Source: Musa acuminata AAA Group (lineage: Eukaryota > Streptophyta > Magnoliopsida > Zingiberales > Musaceae). From it: a stretch of 64,000 bases of DNA. This document shows positions 49,201 to 61,400 of this stretch, one piece after another (within the stretch, counting starts at the first letter, position 1; every line of letters starts with the position of its first letter). The stretch is from positions 5,353,501 through 5,417,500 of the forward strand of contig NC_088340.1 of assembly GCF_036884655.1 (NCBI RefSeq). The letters run 5' to 3'. The position numbers and the translations under genes are program-made. The notes beneath the pieces are model-generated. The model made no database searches. It was not told the DNA's origin and saw only the letters and a program-made list of their open reading frames with translations.

Positions 49201-49847
49201 TGACTGATTTTGTGAAAACTTCTCATGCTATGCCTCAGTTTGGTTTATTTCTGTGTACAAAATTTGTAAGATGAGGTAAATTTACTTGTGTATGAAATTT
49301 GTAAGAATGAGGTAAATTTACTTGTGCTTGGTTCATGTGCCATACCACAGGTCCACTTCTGACAAGAGGTTGTTAACCTAATAATATAGTCAGCATGACC
49401 TTGACGAAAAATATCATACCAAATGGATCTTGTGAAGCCTATTTCTTTGGAATTAGATGCAATGTTACAGTGGTCTATGGTTTTGTGGTTAATTATTTGA
49501 TCTATGACTTTTGTTTTGTGGTTGCTCTCAGCTCAATATCTTGTATAAGAATCTCATCAATGTAGACAAGGTTGTTGAGCTTGCTTTCTTATCTGGGATC
49601 GTAAAAGGGACCATAAACTCACATCTGCAATTAAGTTTGCTGATTTAAAATAACCCTTGCATGCTAGTAAATAACTTGTGTTTAATGCAAGGCAAATTTA
49701 TTGCTTGAATTTTTCTAAGATTTGTCTCCTTTTCTTTTCCAGGTGAATGTAACTGCTGACCACAGGATTATCTATGGTGCTGACTTGGCAGCCTTCCTAC
49801 AGACATTTGCAAAGATTGTTGAGGACCCTGAGAGTTTAACGCTGTAG
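46205..49847 (+). CDS. Plastid pyruvate dehydrogenase E2 (dihydrolipoyl acetyltransferase)
   Basis: Six exons (46205-47146, 47333-47524, 47608-47695, 47781-47851, 47939-48022, 49743-49847) join to 493 aa. E2 transfers the acetyl group from a lipoyl arm to CoA and forms the core of the plastid complex that feeds fatty-acid synthesis. Residues 1 to about 53 are a Ser/Arg/Ala-rich transit peptide. The lipoyl domain (about 55-132) has its lipoyl lysine in VESDKADMD (K97). A Gln/Ser/Pro/Ala linker follows. The E3-binding domain is at about 190-228 (ATPFAKKLAKQHKVDI, GTGPYGRITPSDI). After a second linker comes the catalytic domain, with DADGFFSVKSKML and the active-site DHRIIYGADLA (H466). The wording fits the LTA2-type E2 of Arabidopsis plastids (480 aa). 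The GC-rich exon 1 contrasts with the AT-rich later exons. The frame is also open upstream, but the start at 46205 best fits a transit peptide. Confidence 0.93.
47147..47332 (+). other. Stop-free, 186-bp intron 1 of the plastid E2 gene
   Basis: The intron has GT-AG ends, a length divisible by three, and no stop codon in the E2 frame. If retained it would insert 62 mostly hydrophobic residues (Phe, Leu, Ile, Tyr-rich) inside the catalytic domain, between YEK and VKPKG. Confidence 0.75.
48023..49742 (+). other. Long last intron of the plastid E2 gene
   Basis: A 1.7-kb intron with canonical GT-AG ends. It contains a small direct repeat near 49255-49325 (AAATTTGTAAGATGAGGTAA-type phrase, twice). 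No nested gene was seen. Confidence 0.6.
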
Positions 49848-50578
49848 GTTTTTCTCGCAAATAACTATTTGCACGAGCTATCTGTTGTTTTGGTAGCAGT
49901 AGTTGAGAGCTTTCTTGGCATTTTCTCTTCGATAAACAGATTAACCTGTCATTAAGGTATATGCTTCTTGTTGTTGTGTTTGCAAGTGTCCAACTTTGCT
50001 AGAAAGTATTAAAGATGTTTGGAAAGTTTTTCAACTTAAATAAAATTTGATATTTCTAAACTACCTAATCAGTCCAAAAGAATGAGATCAATTTTCTTAA
50101 TTTGTGGTGGTTATTTTTCATGGTTGCCATGATTGACAAAACTTATTTATCCTATTCAGAGTTAGAAAGTCAAGTACTTTCTAAACATTAATCATTTTTT
50201 TTAGATTCTTTTATTTTGATGTAAGGGATCTCAGTCTAGAGATTTTATGTTTTATATATGTTTTTAATGTTTCATGCACATGATCGAACTTGTACAGTCA
50301 AATGAATTCTGTTTAGTGCATCGAATGCATCCAGGAGATCCTATGCAGGTCTAAGTCCGCTTGAAGTTTACCAGTAATAGTGGAAATTTAATCGACCATA
50401 CACTTTCTCTTCCTTCAACACAACCTTGGGAAGGAAGCCTCACAAATTTATTGAGTAAACTACAAAACTTGTAAGGCTAGGACTAGCATTTGCATTCAAC
50501 CATAGAAAAGAAGTCACACAACTCATCTTACATGAGAGATCGATACAGTTCCCCAAGATAAGCAAAACATAATCTCCT
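49848..50578. other. Convergent 3' flanks of E2 and LHT genes
   Basis: The E2 gene ends rightward and the transporter gene ends leftward, so this 0.7-kb AT-rich stretch holds both 3' UTRs. No gene was seen. Confidence 0.5.
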
Positions 50579-52485
50579 TCAGGAGTAAAAGCTGTAGGTG
50601 GAAGAATCTACGAAAATATTCCTCAAGCCCCCTATTGTCGAAGCAAACATCATAAGCACCCCAACAATGATGCAGCCCTATCAGAAAGAACCAGCAAAAA
50701 AATCCTCATGCGTCAGGTTTTGCACATCTGATTCTTTATAGATAACAATACAATGAATCAAGTAATAGTTACTTGCCCAATTAGCAACCCAGTGAAGGCT
50801 AAATCTCTTTGGCTTCTTGATTGCCAACCATATCACACAGGGTAGCTGGAACAATGCTCAGAATGTAACCAAAGTTTCAGGATTCATGTAGCAAACAAAG
50901 TATTAATTATATTAGGAACAGTGTTTTGACTCACGAAGTAGGAAGTAGGTGTAAATCCAAAGCCGCCAAAGAACCCCAAGAGATCAGCGAAGAATGGAAA
51001 TGTGACTCCAACAAAGAGAGTGAAGGCTGCAAAATGAACACGCTTTTAGGTCTGCAGTTTTCATGATATTTACTGTGACTTGTTATTCTTACCGACGTAA
51101 GCAGATCGAGCAATCAGACGCAGAGCAATTCCAGGTGGAAGTTTCAATCTCGTGATCAGTATGCTCTCGATGCTGTCGAAGACGGGCATTGCATAAACCT
51201 GCAACTCATCCAAATTAGTATCGCCAGTTCTATGAGACATGTTAGCGATACTGCCATGAAGGCCAAGACAAGCAGTCGGTGCCGCATGAGATGAGCATAT
51301 GTTTCACTCACTTGGTAGCTTCCAATGACATGGATGACCACCATGAGGTTGGCCGCCGCGATGAGCCACCGCGGACGCTTGAGTGCCATGAGCACGTTGT
51401 CGTCCACCTCCTGGCCGAAGGTCCAGTATCCGGCCATGGCCACCGGGAAGTAGCAGAGCGCGGTGATGAAGTAGGCCACGACTGTGCCCTTCCACATGGG
51501 CATCCTCGAAGGCTTGGTGGGCGTGGAAGGGATGGTCGCCTGGATTTCCAGGATCACCCCGTGGCCGGCGTAAGCGAACGCCACCTGCCCCAGGGCGCTG
51601 AACACCCTGAACATGGAATCAGATGCGGTGGTCATCTTGTACGCATAGCTTACGTTGCTCGCCGGGCCTCGAGCGAAGCAAGCCACCCATGTTATCGTGG
51701 AGTAACTGCAACCCCAGAAATGGAGGGAGAAAACCATTAGAATGGGTAAGTATCGACCTCGATGGATCATGCCTTTACCTTAGTGACATGACTGCTGCTG
51801 CTAAGGATACAGCAGCAATCGAGTTCAGGTTGGGGAGCTGAGATAGGAAGAACTGAATCGAGCCAAAGATGCAGATCCAGTAGGACTGGTGCAGCTTTGT
51901 GCTCTCGGGATACAAGATCTCCATGAACTTCTCCAGGCACTTGCCGCCTGTGACCATGTACACCGTATCGCAGCCGACCTGGACGATCAACTGCTGAGGG
52001 ACGACGATCCACAGCCCCAGTCGGGGACCGAAGGCGTACCGCCCGAGGTCGCTATACCGATCGAATCGAGTCCCCGGCACGCACTCATGGAGTTGGATCA
52101 TCAGCCACAGGGTGTACAAGGTGATGCACCAGGAGACCACCAGTGCCAGCGTCCCAGGACCCCTGCAACCATCGAGACCCGACTAAGTTATTAGCTTTAG
52201 TTCTCCCTCAGAAACAAGAACTCATCGATGTCCGACCATCCCAAGTGTGCCATGGCATAAGGCAAGCTGAGGACGCCGGCGCCGACCATCGCCGTGACGT
52301 TGTGGAACGTCGCGTACCACCACTTGGCGCGTCGAGGGCTGGCCTCCTTGGAAGCATCATCACCGGCCACCTGAACGCAGCAAAGCAGAAGAGTCATTGT
52401 GCTATCGACCAAACAAATTGGATCAAATGGAAGCATGCAGTGCAGAGCCCTCCGAGACCTGAGGAAGGACTGAGGTGGAAACCAT
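50579..52485 (-). CDS. LHT-type lysine/histidine amino-acid transporter
   Basis: Eight minus-strand exons: 52485-52459, 52370-52237, 52162-51779, 51705-51312, 51198-51093, 51026-50935, 50845-50777 and 50677-50579. They join to 434 aa. The family (amino acid/auxin permease superfamily) imports amino acids with protons across the plasma membrane. Family words run in order: [123 protein letters not shown]. About ten to eleven hydrophobic segments are evident, and length is close to LHT1 (446 aa). The first exon (MVSTSVLPQ) is inferred from a good donor and an in-frame join. A start inside a longer exon 2 (MTLLLCC) is the alternative. Intron 7 appears to use a GC donor (TGG|GCAAGT). The LHT subtype cannot be fixed. 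Confidence 0.9.
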
Positions 52486-55460
52486 GTCGGTTGAATGGCA
52501 ATGCTCTCACACTGATGGTTTGGTGCAACTGCAGCGGTATTTGTAATGGCTCATCAGTGGAGTGTCATGATTCATATGGTTGCTGGGAGAGAATCTGGGG
52601 CTCTTGCTTTAGGTGATCAAATATAAAATTCTTGCCCCGAGCATCTTAATTTGCACACTTGATCATCCTGAAAAGGAAAAGGAGAGGCTTCAATTCACCA
52701 AGATGATCGGAAACATTATCCTTGACTGAAAGATGGGATCTGTGAATTCTGTATTGGATAGTTGTCTCACAAACAGCCACGAACACAAGTAAATAAAACA
52801 TCTTTAAACCATGACTTGGCATCAAGATCGACTTAGTGGTGTTAGGTGATCAATGAGGTAGTGAAATTTGACTGAGGTAAAGATCAAGCATAACTATCAA
52901 TTCTTTTGTTGCTTGCTTCTGTTGGGTGTTTACTATATGATGATGATGATGATTATTATGAAATTACTGTATGAGGTGCTTCCAACTTTCTTCAGGTGAT
53001 TCAATTGTCTCCTTGGAAATGGGAGGGCCAAACTCGGCTGGTGGTAACTAACCTTTGAATGAGTAATATCAATTGAGACGTTATGATACAAGTACTGAGA
53101 ACCAAATTATATGCGCATGTAATGATGAGGGTATATGATTTCGAAGATCTTCTTTTGACTAAATTCCAAGCTCTACCTGGTCACTTTCTGCAAGAGGCCC
53201 AATTCAATGCATGTCTTATAAGATATGCATTGTGGAAGCTTCTCAAGCATGATTATTCTTGGTTATGCACCCACATGTTGCTTCTTTGATCTAAGAGCCA
53301 TTAGAAGATGGTATTGCTAATAGTCAATCCATTAGGGAGAAGCTTTAGGTTACTATTGCTTCTTGTTAAACCAAGAAAATGTAAAGTAGCTTCTGCTTTA
53401 TATTCAATTTTGTACTCCTGTCAGTCCATATATATTATATATATGTATACACTATTCATCAAGAAAATGTAAAGAAATCTGTTATGTGCTTGTTTTCGTG
53501 TGCTTCACCAAAAAGTTCATGGCTTATGTCACTTGGAATAAAGTTGAGGCTATATCTATGCAGGCTATATCTCTCAATGTGCCACATGATTAAATAATGA
53601 TTGGAATTTGGTTCCATATCAGTACACTTTGTACACCTTTAGAAGTGTCTTCCAAAACATGATAATATTACGGATAAAATATCTCTTGTAGATATATATA
53701 TATATCCTACTTAATTTATTTTGTACATATGTCATGTAGATGTATGTTAACCTAGATATTGATGTTATTCTCTTGTCCTCTGTGGAAGCCACGTGTACAC
53801 AATCCATAAAATGTTCGATATTAACTGATGAAAGAAAGAATAAAGCTTTGCGAAGCCACAGTAATCCCGATTATGATATTTTGTACAAATGTTATAGGGA
53901 TTATAGATCGGGTGGTTTAACATATGGATGATTATTAATATATTATTCTATCTTTACCGATACCTAATCGATAATCTCGACAATTACATCATTGACGATA
54001 TGACACATAGGGCCAACACCACAAAACAATTACTCCCTATCCCTTGCTTTAGCGTATGACTTCATGATCTCATTCATAATCGAACAATACATATAATGTT
54101 CTAAAAAGCTATAGAGTTATGTTCTAAAAGTGGCTTCCCCATCATATTGACTTAACATGATCCCATTTATAATTGAACCATACATATAATGTTCTAAAAA
54201 GCTACAGAGTTATGTTCTAAAAGTGGCTTTTGCATCATAATTTTAGTATGCCCCGACATAATTTTAGAGTTATGTTCTAAAAAGCTATATAGTTATGTTC
54301 TTAAACATCAAATGAACATTTATCGAGTATGTCGTGACATAATTTTAGTATGATATTTTATTGAATACATTCAAGATCTTTTGTCAAATCCATTTATCTC
54401 CCAACATCACGCTTCGCTTGTAATGTAATAGATTTGCATTTAAACCAAGGTTGACTCCGAATGCTCTTCACATGTCTCTGGAACCAACTTGATCCCAATC
54501 TGAATCTTAATGCAAGACATGAACGGTTTAACGACACTAATCTACACATGAATCATAAGAAGAGTGAGTATCTGTGTCGATGAAAATTCGAATCTCTATG
54601 CCTCAACCTCAACACCCCCGCCAAGGCATTATCCCTTGAACGCACGAATCGATCGATTAGATATTCCGAATCATTCATGGCACGAACGATATTTTCTATT
54701 GTTATTTAACATGACATGGTAGTTTACAATCATTAATCGAGCTTGGGACATACATGAGAAGAGATACTGGTACTCAACTCAAAATGAAGCTGGAAAGCAC
54801 AACTTGATGGGGTGCATGAAAGATTACCTATTTACCGAACGCAGTGGTATTTCTTTCTTGCAAACAAATGGGAGAGAAAACACTTATCGAGCGCAACTTG
54901 ATGGGGTGCATGAAAGTTTTCCTGTGAAAACAAATATAATGAAAAAGACTCAATCCTGTATATGGTCCCGTAGAGAACTCACCAGATGGGAGCCACCATG
55001 CTTTTTAATATCCTTCGGCGAGAACACATTGCATACACTCATCGAGATCAAGTATTGCTGAAGAGGAAGTGGACAAAACACAAACAACAAACGACTACTA
55101 CCAACTCCGGTTTAGATCATATGCTGATACGATGGGTTTAGTCATTATGCGCTAAATATCTTCACTAAATGTTCCATCTTGTCAACCCACATTTGTAACT
55201 CTGGGTTTCTGGAGATCTAACGTTGGTTTTTTGCATGTCAATAGTAGATGCAACCAATCACAATCAGAGCTTCTACATTCGTGAGAACGTGACCTCTTGC
55301 ACTGTACCGCCATTGGCAGAGATCGTGTAGTCACAGAATACAGCTACAACTGTTGTTTACTGATCATGCAGGCAGTAAAATATTAACATGAATTCTGAGT
55401 ACAGAAATCTCTCGAAGATATAGTAACACAAGGGAGTTACCTCATTGTGATGTATGTATA
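52486..55460. other. Intergenic, no gene recognised
   Basis: The LHT promoter side and the SCY2 3' flank. Contents are a short GATGATGATGAT run near 52940, AT runs near 53690, and the duplications at 54.08-54.23 kb. The phrase ACTTGATGGGGTGCATGAAA occurs twice, about 92 bp apart (near 54803 and 54896). Open frames here look random. Confidence 0.5.
54078..54300. repeat. Tandem duplication, period ~93 bp, plus partial third copy
   Basis: The phrase ACATATAATGTTCTAAAAAG followed by CTA-AGAGTTATGTTCTAAAA and GTGGCTT occurs at 54078-54136 and 54171-54229. A shuffled partial copy lies at about 54266-54300. Confidence 0.75.
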
Positions 55461-58400
55461 CTATACACCATATCTCCTTAAAACCTTGCTCAAGGCTGGC
55501 ATCACATTATATGCCTGATAAGATCTTCTCAATTCTATAATCGAACCCACCTGAGATAGTAGATTTAAAGAGCATCATTATTCACAATTATAACCAATAT
55601 GTAAGCAGCCAATATGAAGAATTTATAATTCAACACAAACTGCTGCATGATGCATGTAACTACAACTTGGAATAAGAAAACCACAATGATGAACCACACT
55701 TACAATGATTAAAACTGATGTAAGCCCAACTGCAAATCCCTCATTGATATGACGTAAATAATGATCAAGCAAGGTAGAACTCGTAGCCAATACACTCAAT
55801 AATAATCCTCCTGCAATATCTCAAGATACACATACACTGACTATATATCACTAGAAATTATCTAGTACTAAGTATATGAGATACATAATAGAAAATTTAA
55901 ATGATTTTTATAGAGAATACCCCAAAATCGAGTTGAAGTTTGAATTTTTGCTAAATACTCTATAGTTGCTTTTCCAGGTTTTACATTTGGTATCCTGGCA
56001 CCCATTTTTGTCATGTAATCAGCAATTTCTTTCGGTAAGTTTGCCTGCAAGTTGGATAGGCAACATTTTCAGTTCGATGAATCTTTTAAATGCCAATCTT
56101 TTTTCTTAACCATACATCCAGATTTTCATCCAGGTAAGATCATCTACATTTTAGCCACAAATATGTCAAAACCACGAACTAAATCTTAGGTTAGTTATGG
56201 TTCATTAAGGGAATGGACTGATATTTCTGATCATAGCCATTTCCATGTGCAAGCAAAAAATACACCATGTCATTAAATGCAACAACAGTCAAACTCAACC
56301 TATAGTGTTGATAAAAATGACTTAGAAAATTCACCACTTAACAAAACCAAAAGAATTTTTCAGATGAGTTTGAATCATGAAGTATATCTTGTAATCCGAT
56401 ATTACAACTTATCAAAATATTGACATTATAAATTGTTTGAAAAGAGAATCATAAAGGGATTATCTCTAGAGAATTCTGAAAGGTTTTAGAAGAGCTCAAA
56501 TAGTTGGTACGTTCATTAATATTAGATTTTGATTATTTTCTGCCTGAATAGAACTGTCTCCATTTTGAAATAAACTACGATCAATGGTCATAATTTTAAC
56601 TTGTTTGTTGTTGATTGATAAGTGTCTAATATGTAACCAAGAAAAAAGAAATGAAATGCAATGCCAATGATATAGTTATATGATCTCAGTCCTATAAGAT
56701 TTTTCAAACCAGCAAAATGAAATGCCAATGATATCGAGATTTTTCAAGTCATAGGATATATTATGAATTTTCAATATGTAACAAAAAAAAAACTACTTTT
56801 TTGCTTGAAAAATCTCCATATTGGGAATCTTGATGATGTTCCATCTATTAACTAGAACAAGATCATTTCTCTAGCCTCTAGCTATTGTTAACCGAAGCCA
56901 AAACAAATGTCATGCTCATGTTCACCTATCAGCATGCAAAATAGTTCACAAGTTTATTTTACCATTGGCCTTTCAAGCTGAAGAACAGCTGTTAGTCACA
57001 AGAAACTTGAGCATCATGCTAATAATAATTTTAAGATTCAGATGTCTTAGTTGTTGTTCCTTGATGCAAGGACTACCGTATCATGCCTACCGGTAGTATC
57101 GGTGCATGGGCGGACTGGTACATATCAGTCAGTACCAGCATACCATATGTCGGTATGCTAGTACATACCGGTTTTTAGAAAAGGCTGAAAATGACCCAAA
57201 ATTCACAAGAAAAATCTTTCTTAGGTTTTTTTTTATCATAATTTAATGGTAATTATATTATATTTAATTAAGCATAGAGTGTATATGAGGTATAAATAAA
57301 TGCATAAGGTTGTGATGAACCCTAAATACCGCGAATTCAGGCGTAACATGTTTAATCTTTGTAATTATGCATTAATATGCCTCGAATTATATGAAATGAT
57401 GAATAAAATATAGAAAGAAGCTAAATACCTTCAAATTGGATATAAATTCCATTAGATCCTGAGTTCGAATCTCTGTTTTATCCAAATCAATAGCTTGAAT
57501 GCTTGATTATCATTAACTGCCAATTAGGAACTTTAATCACAAGCGAGAGTGTAGAGTGTGAGAAAGAGAGTGAGAATGAGAAAGTAAATGAGCATGAGAG
57601 TGATGGAAAGAGGGGGAAGGACTAGATTTAAAGCCCCAAAAGCGGCCCCAGTGGTCAATTCGATTGTTGGGGTCAAACTTGACTCAATTTGGATCGATAG
57701 TAGTTAAATTCCAACCAATAATGACTCGTATCGGCTGATACATCAACTGTATTGGCCGATACTTGACCCTTTTCCTGTGTACCATCCAAAACAGACTGAT
57801 CCGTGAAACAGTCAATTGGTGGACCAGTACATGCTGCCTGTTTCGAACCATTTTGGTTGGTACATCAAACGTTGCCTTGATAGACTGTAATAGTCATAAT
57901 CAGAATGGATACTCTAATGTCAAATATTTAACCCAGATACTTAATAAATTAGAGATAGTTCTGAATCAATAAAACGACGGAATTGTTTAAAGGAGACAAT
58001 ATTATTCAACGAAATAAAGTCAATTGGGATCAGTGCTAGGACGTAGGGATGAAGGAAAAACTGATAAGACTCGATTATACGTAACAAAAAGAGATTTGAT
58101 CGCTCTCAGACCTAAGTAAACCTGATTAGATGAAACAGAAGATAATTCGGTCACTCTTAACATGACAGTTAAGGTTGCCCTCTAGAGAGCTTAATGGTGA
58201 GATCGAATGTAGCCAATCTCAAAAAGCTGGTATCTGATGGTTTTTTTTTTTTGTTGCATCAAGAGGAATAGTGGATTCATTGCCAGAGTTCAGCCCAAAA
58301 GCCAAAATATTACCACTTTAGAAACCATTAACCTATGCAACATAATTTTGTCTAAAATTTTGTTCTTCCTTCTAATATATTTTCATTCTATTAGTCTTTT

Positions 58401-61400
58401 CCTTAAGCCTTTAGGACTTAAAGCTCCAAATTTTTGAATAAAACTAATTAAACTACTACTCTATGTTCGAAATTATGACTTCATAAACAAAACAAACTTT
58501 AAAATCATTGAAGGAATTCATGAACAACTTGACTTCTTGATGTCATAGATGTTATATAATCAATCAATATGCAGAATGTACCAAGAAGTAACACAATCAA
58601 GCATTACAAGGCTAGATAAAAGCTTGTGAAAAGTCTTATACATATCACGCTGGCACGTGTCCACTGTCAGATGTACACGTATTACACCAGTAGGTTTCTG
58701 GCATGACATGAAGGTAGCATGAGATAACATAATGTGATAAATCTTGCAGGCATACTGATAGTAGAGGTCATGAATAAGAAAGACATTAAACAACAGGCAT
58801 TCAACCACATGTAGGATGTGGATTCAATCATAAACAATGGTTAACTTGATGATACATGCAACTTGTCAATGGTGAAGATATATTGGAAGCTTAGCAGCAT
58901 GTTACAATAGTACAATATACAATGTATGGGTTCGCAAGTATGCTAAAACCAAGCAACACCTAACCTAGGATTCTGAAGACCTTGACTATGATCAAGTGCT
59001 AATGTTAGGCATAACATGCTTCACATGCAATATCAGCCAAACATTGTTGGAGTCGATCAAGGTAATTTTTGGTCTTAGGAGTAATATTTGTGAATATGGG
59101 TGCATCTTAAAGTTACAGACACAGCCAATGAACACTGCAAACAGTCCAAAGGAACAGCCACTTGCAAACAATATACTACATGCAAGATTGTATAACATTG
59201 CTAATAATAGAATTACTTGTAATTATGCATTGAACATCTAAAACAAACTTTCAAGAAAGACACCGTTTATAAATCATCCAGCCACAATTTGAGCAATTTA
59301 AATATGAACAAAAAATAACCAATGCATATGAATGACTAGAAACCATAAACCCAAAAGAATGGAACAAGATATACTTACAATGTCAAATATGTTGAACAAA
59401 AAGACAAAAAAAGCATAAATGGTGTAGTAAACCCATGGTTTTGCACCAACAGAAGTCCCAGGGTTTAAAATATCTTTCAGGTTTTCCCAAAATGGTGCCC
59501 CAAAGATACTGTCGGAAAAATAACTGAATATTAGATAAATGGTTAACCTACAAATCCAAGTTAAAGATAAAACCACCAAGAACATCTGTGATTTTTACAA
59601 AAAAAAACAATTACAATTAGATCAAAAACATAGAAGAGAAAACAACCTTGCCATGATACTCGGAAAAGCCAATAGATACGTGGTAGTAAGGACAGGCTGC
59701 ATTCCTGTAGGATTAATGTTGAAAGGAATATACGGCTCCACCTCAGTAACTGGTGACCCTCCATGTCTAAGTGGCCAAAAAAGCTGTTCAGTAGTTATAT
59801 TATGGATATTGAAAACAAGGCACAAAAAGACAAGCAGCAAAAAAAATTGCAATACTTCAGTACCATGTTCAATATGTACAAGTCATTACATTTCTGTTGA
59901 CAGTGCTACATGCATTTACTATTCATTCATAGGAAAAACTTGTACCAAAATAATTAGCATGAGCCAGGGCAGTTAGTGTACATCAGTTTCTGAAATGCTC
60001 TGATTCATAGAGTACAAGTACAGAACAAGCCAAAACAATAAAAAAATAAATGATATTTCAGCGTAACATGTTTACTCTAAAAGGTAACACAAATAGGATG
60101 CCCAACACCACAAGAAGAATTAAACTTAAACACTTGTAATTTCAGATCAACAACTTATCACAAAAAAGGAGACATCTGTCTTCTTTTTTTCTTCAGCATA
60201 TAAAACATTATTTTCCAAGTTAAGAAGAATAAAAATGTGAGCATGCAACATCAATAGCTAGCTTATTAGATCACTAGTTTCAACAATAAATATCATGGTT
60301 TGACGTACCGCCTAAAACGGTATGGTACGGGCGGTACATATTGGTGCGATAGCTGACTGAAACGTAGACTGCCCTGTACCAAGCGATATAACAGTTGCAG
60401 GGACATATCGAGTGATACACGCTTCATATCAAGCAAAATGGTCGAAATTTAATCATGACCGACTTGTATCCATCGGTAATAGTCGGATTTTGACCAAAAT
60501 TATTCAAGGGCCCAGATTAAATTGGTTTTTGATTGCAAATTTAACCATTAGACTCACATCCTATTTTTTGAACGTCTATTTAACGTCTATTTTCTGATTC
60601 GGTCCTGGTTCGGTCTCCGATGGTTAGTTGGTTCAATCGAACCAACTAAAACCGATATCAGTGACAACCCAACCCTAACCCTCGTTGCCGCTGCCGCTCT
60701 CAATCCCGATGCTCGCAAACGCTGTCGCTGCTCACCACTGTCGTCGCTCGCCGCTGCCTCCTTACACTCCGCCGCCGCTGCCGTTTCCTCTTTTCACAGT
60801 AAGCAGGCTCAACACCCCCTTACACTTCCTTATTCTCCTTCTGTTAACAGTATACAGTATACTGTTAATATTGTTAGGTTTATTTGAAATTATTAATTTT
60901 AAATACTGTTAATAGATTTTCTTTATTTAATAGAATATTTTAATTTAAAATTTTAAATAATTATATTTATTAATTATATTATATATTTTTATATTTTAGG
61001 ATCGGCCAAAGACTAGCACGACCAATCGACACGAAATTGCAGTCCTTGATAAATATTATATCAAAATACCAAATCAAATATTATGGATATATTACAATCT
61101 TCCAACTTAAATAACTTAACTTCAGTTTTTGTTTTCTTTTAGAGTACAATTCTGATTGAAGATACAATAAAGGAAAACCATTTGTGACAGTTTGGACATG
61201 TTCAAAGAAGACCTAAAAGTGTTAATCAACAATGGAAGTCAATTCAAAATTAGTGATGCAAGAAGTACAAGAGGACCAAAAAAACATTCTTAGGAAAATT
61301 TTGGTGGTTATTAATTTAATGAGAAATATTACACACAACAGAGCTAAATTGATGGAGAAAAAAAATCTTTGTGACCAATTCAAAATTAATAGTATCATAT

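Noticed and set aside
51279..51740. 153-codon plus-strand frame
   Set aside because: It is an antisense shadow of the GC-rich fourth exon of the LHT transporter.
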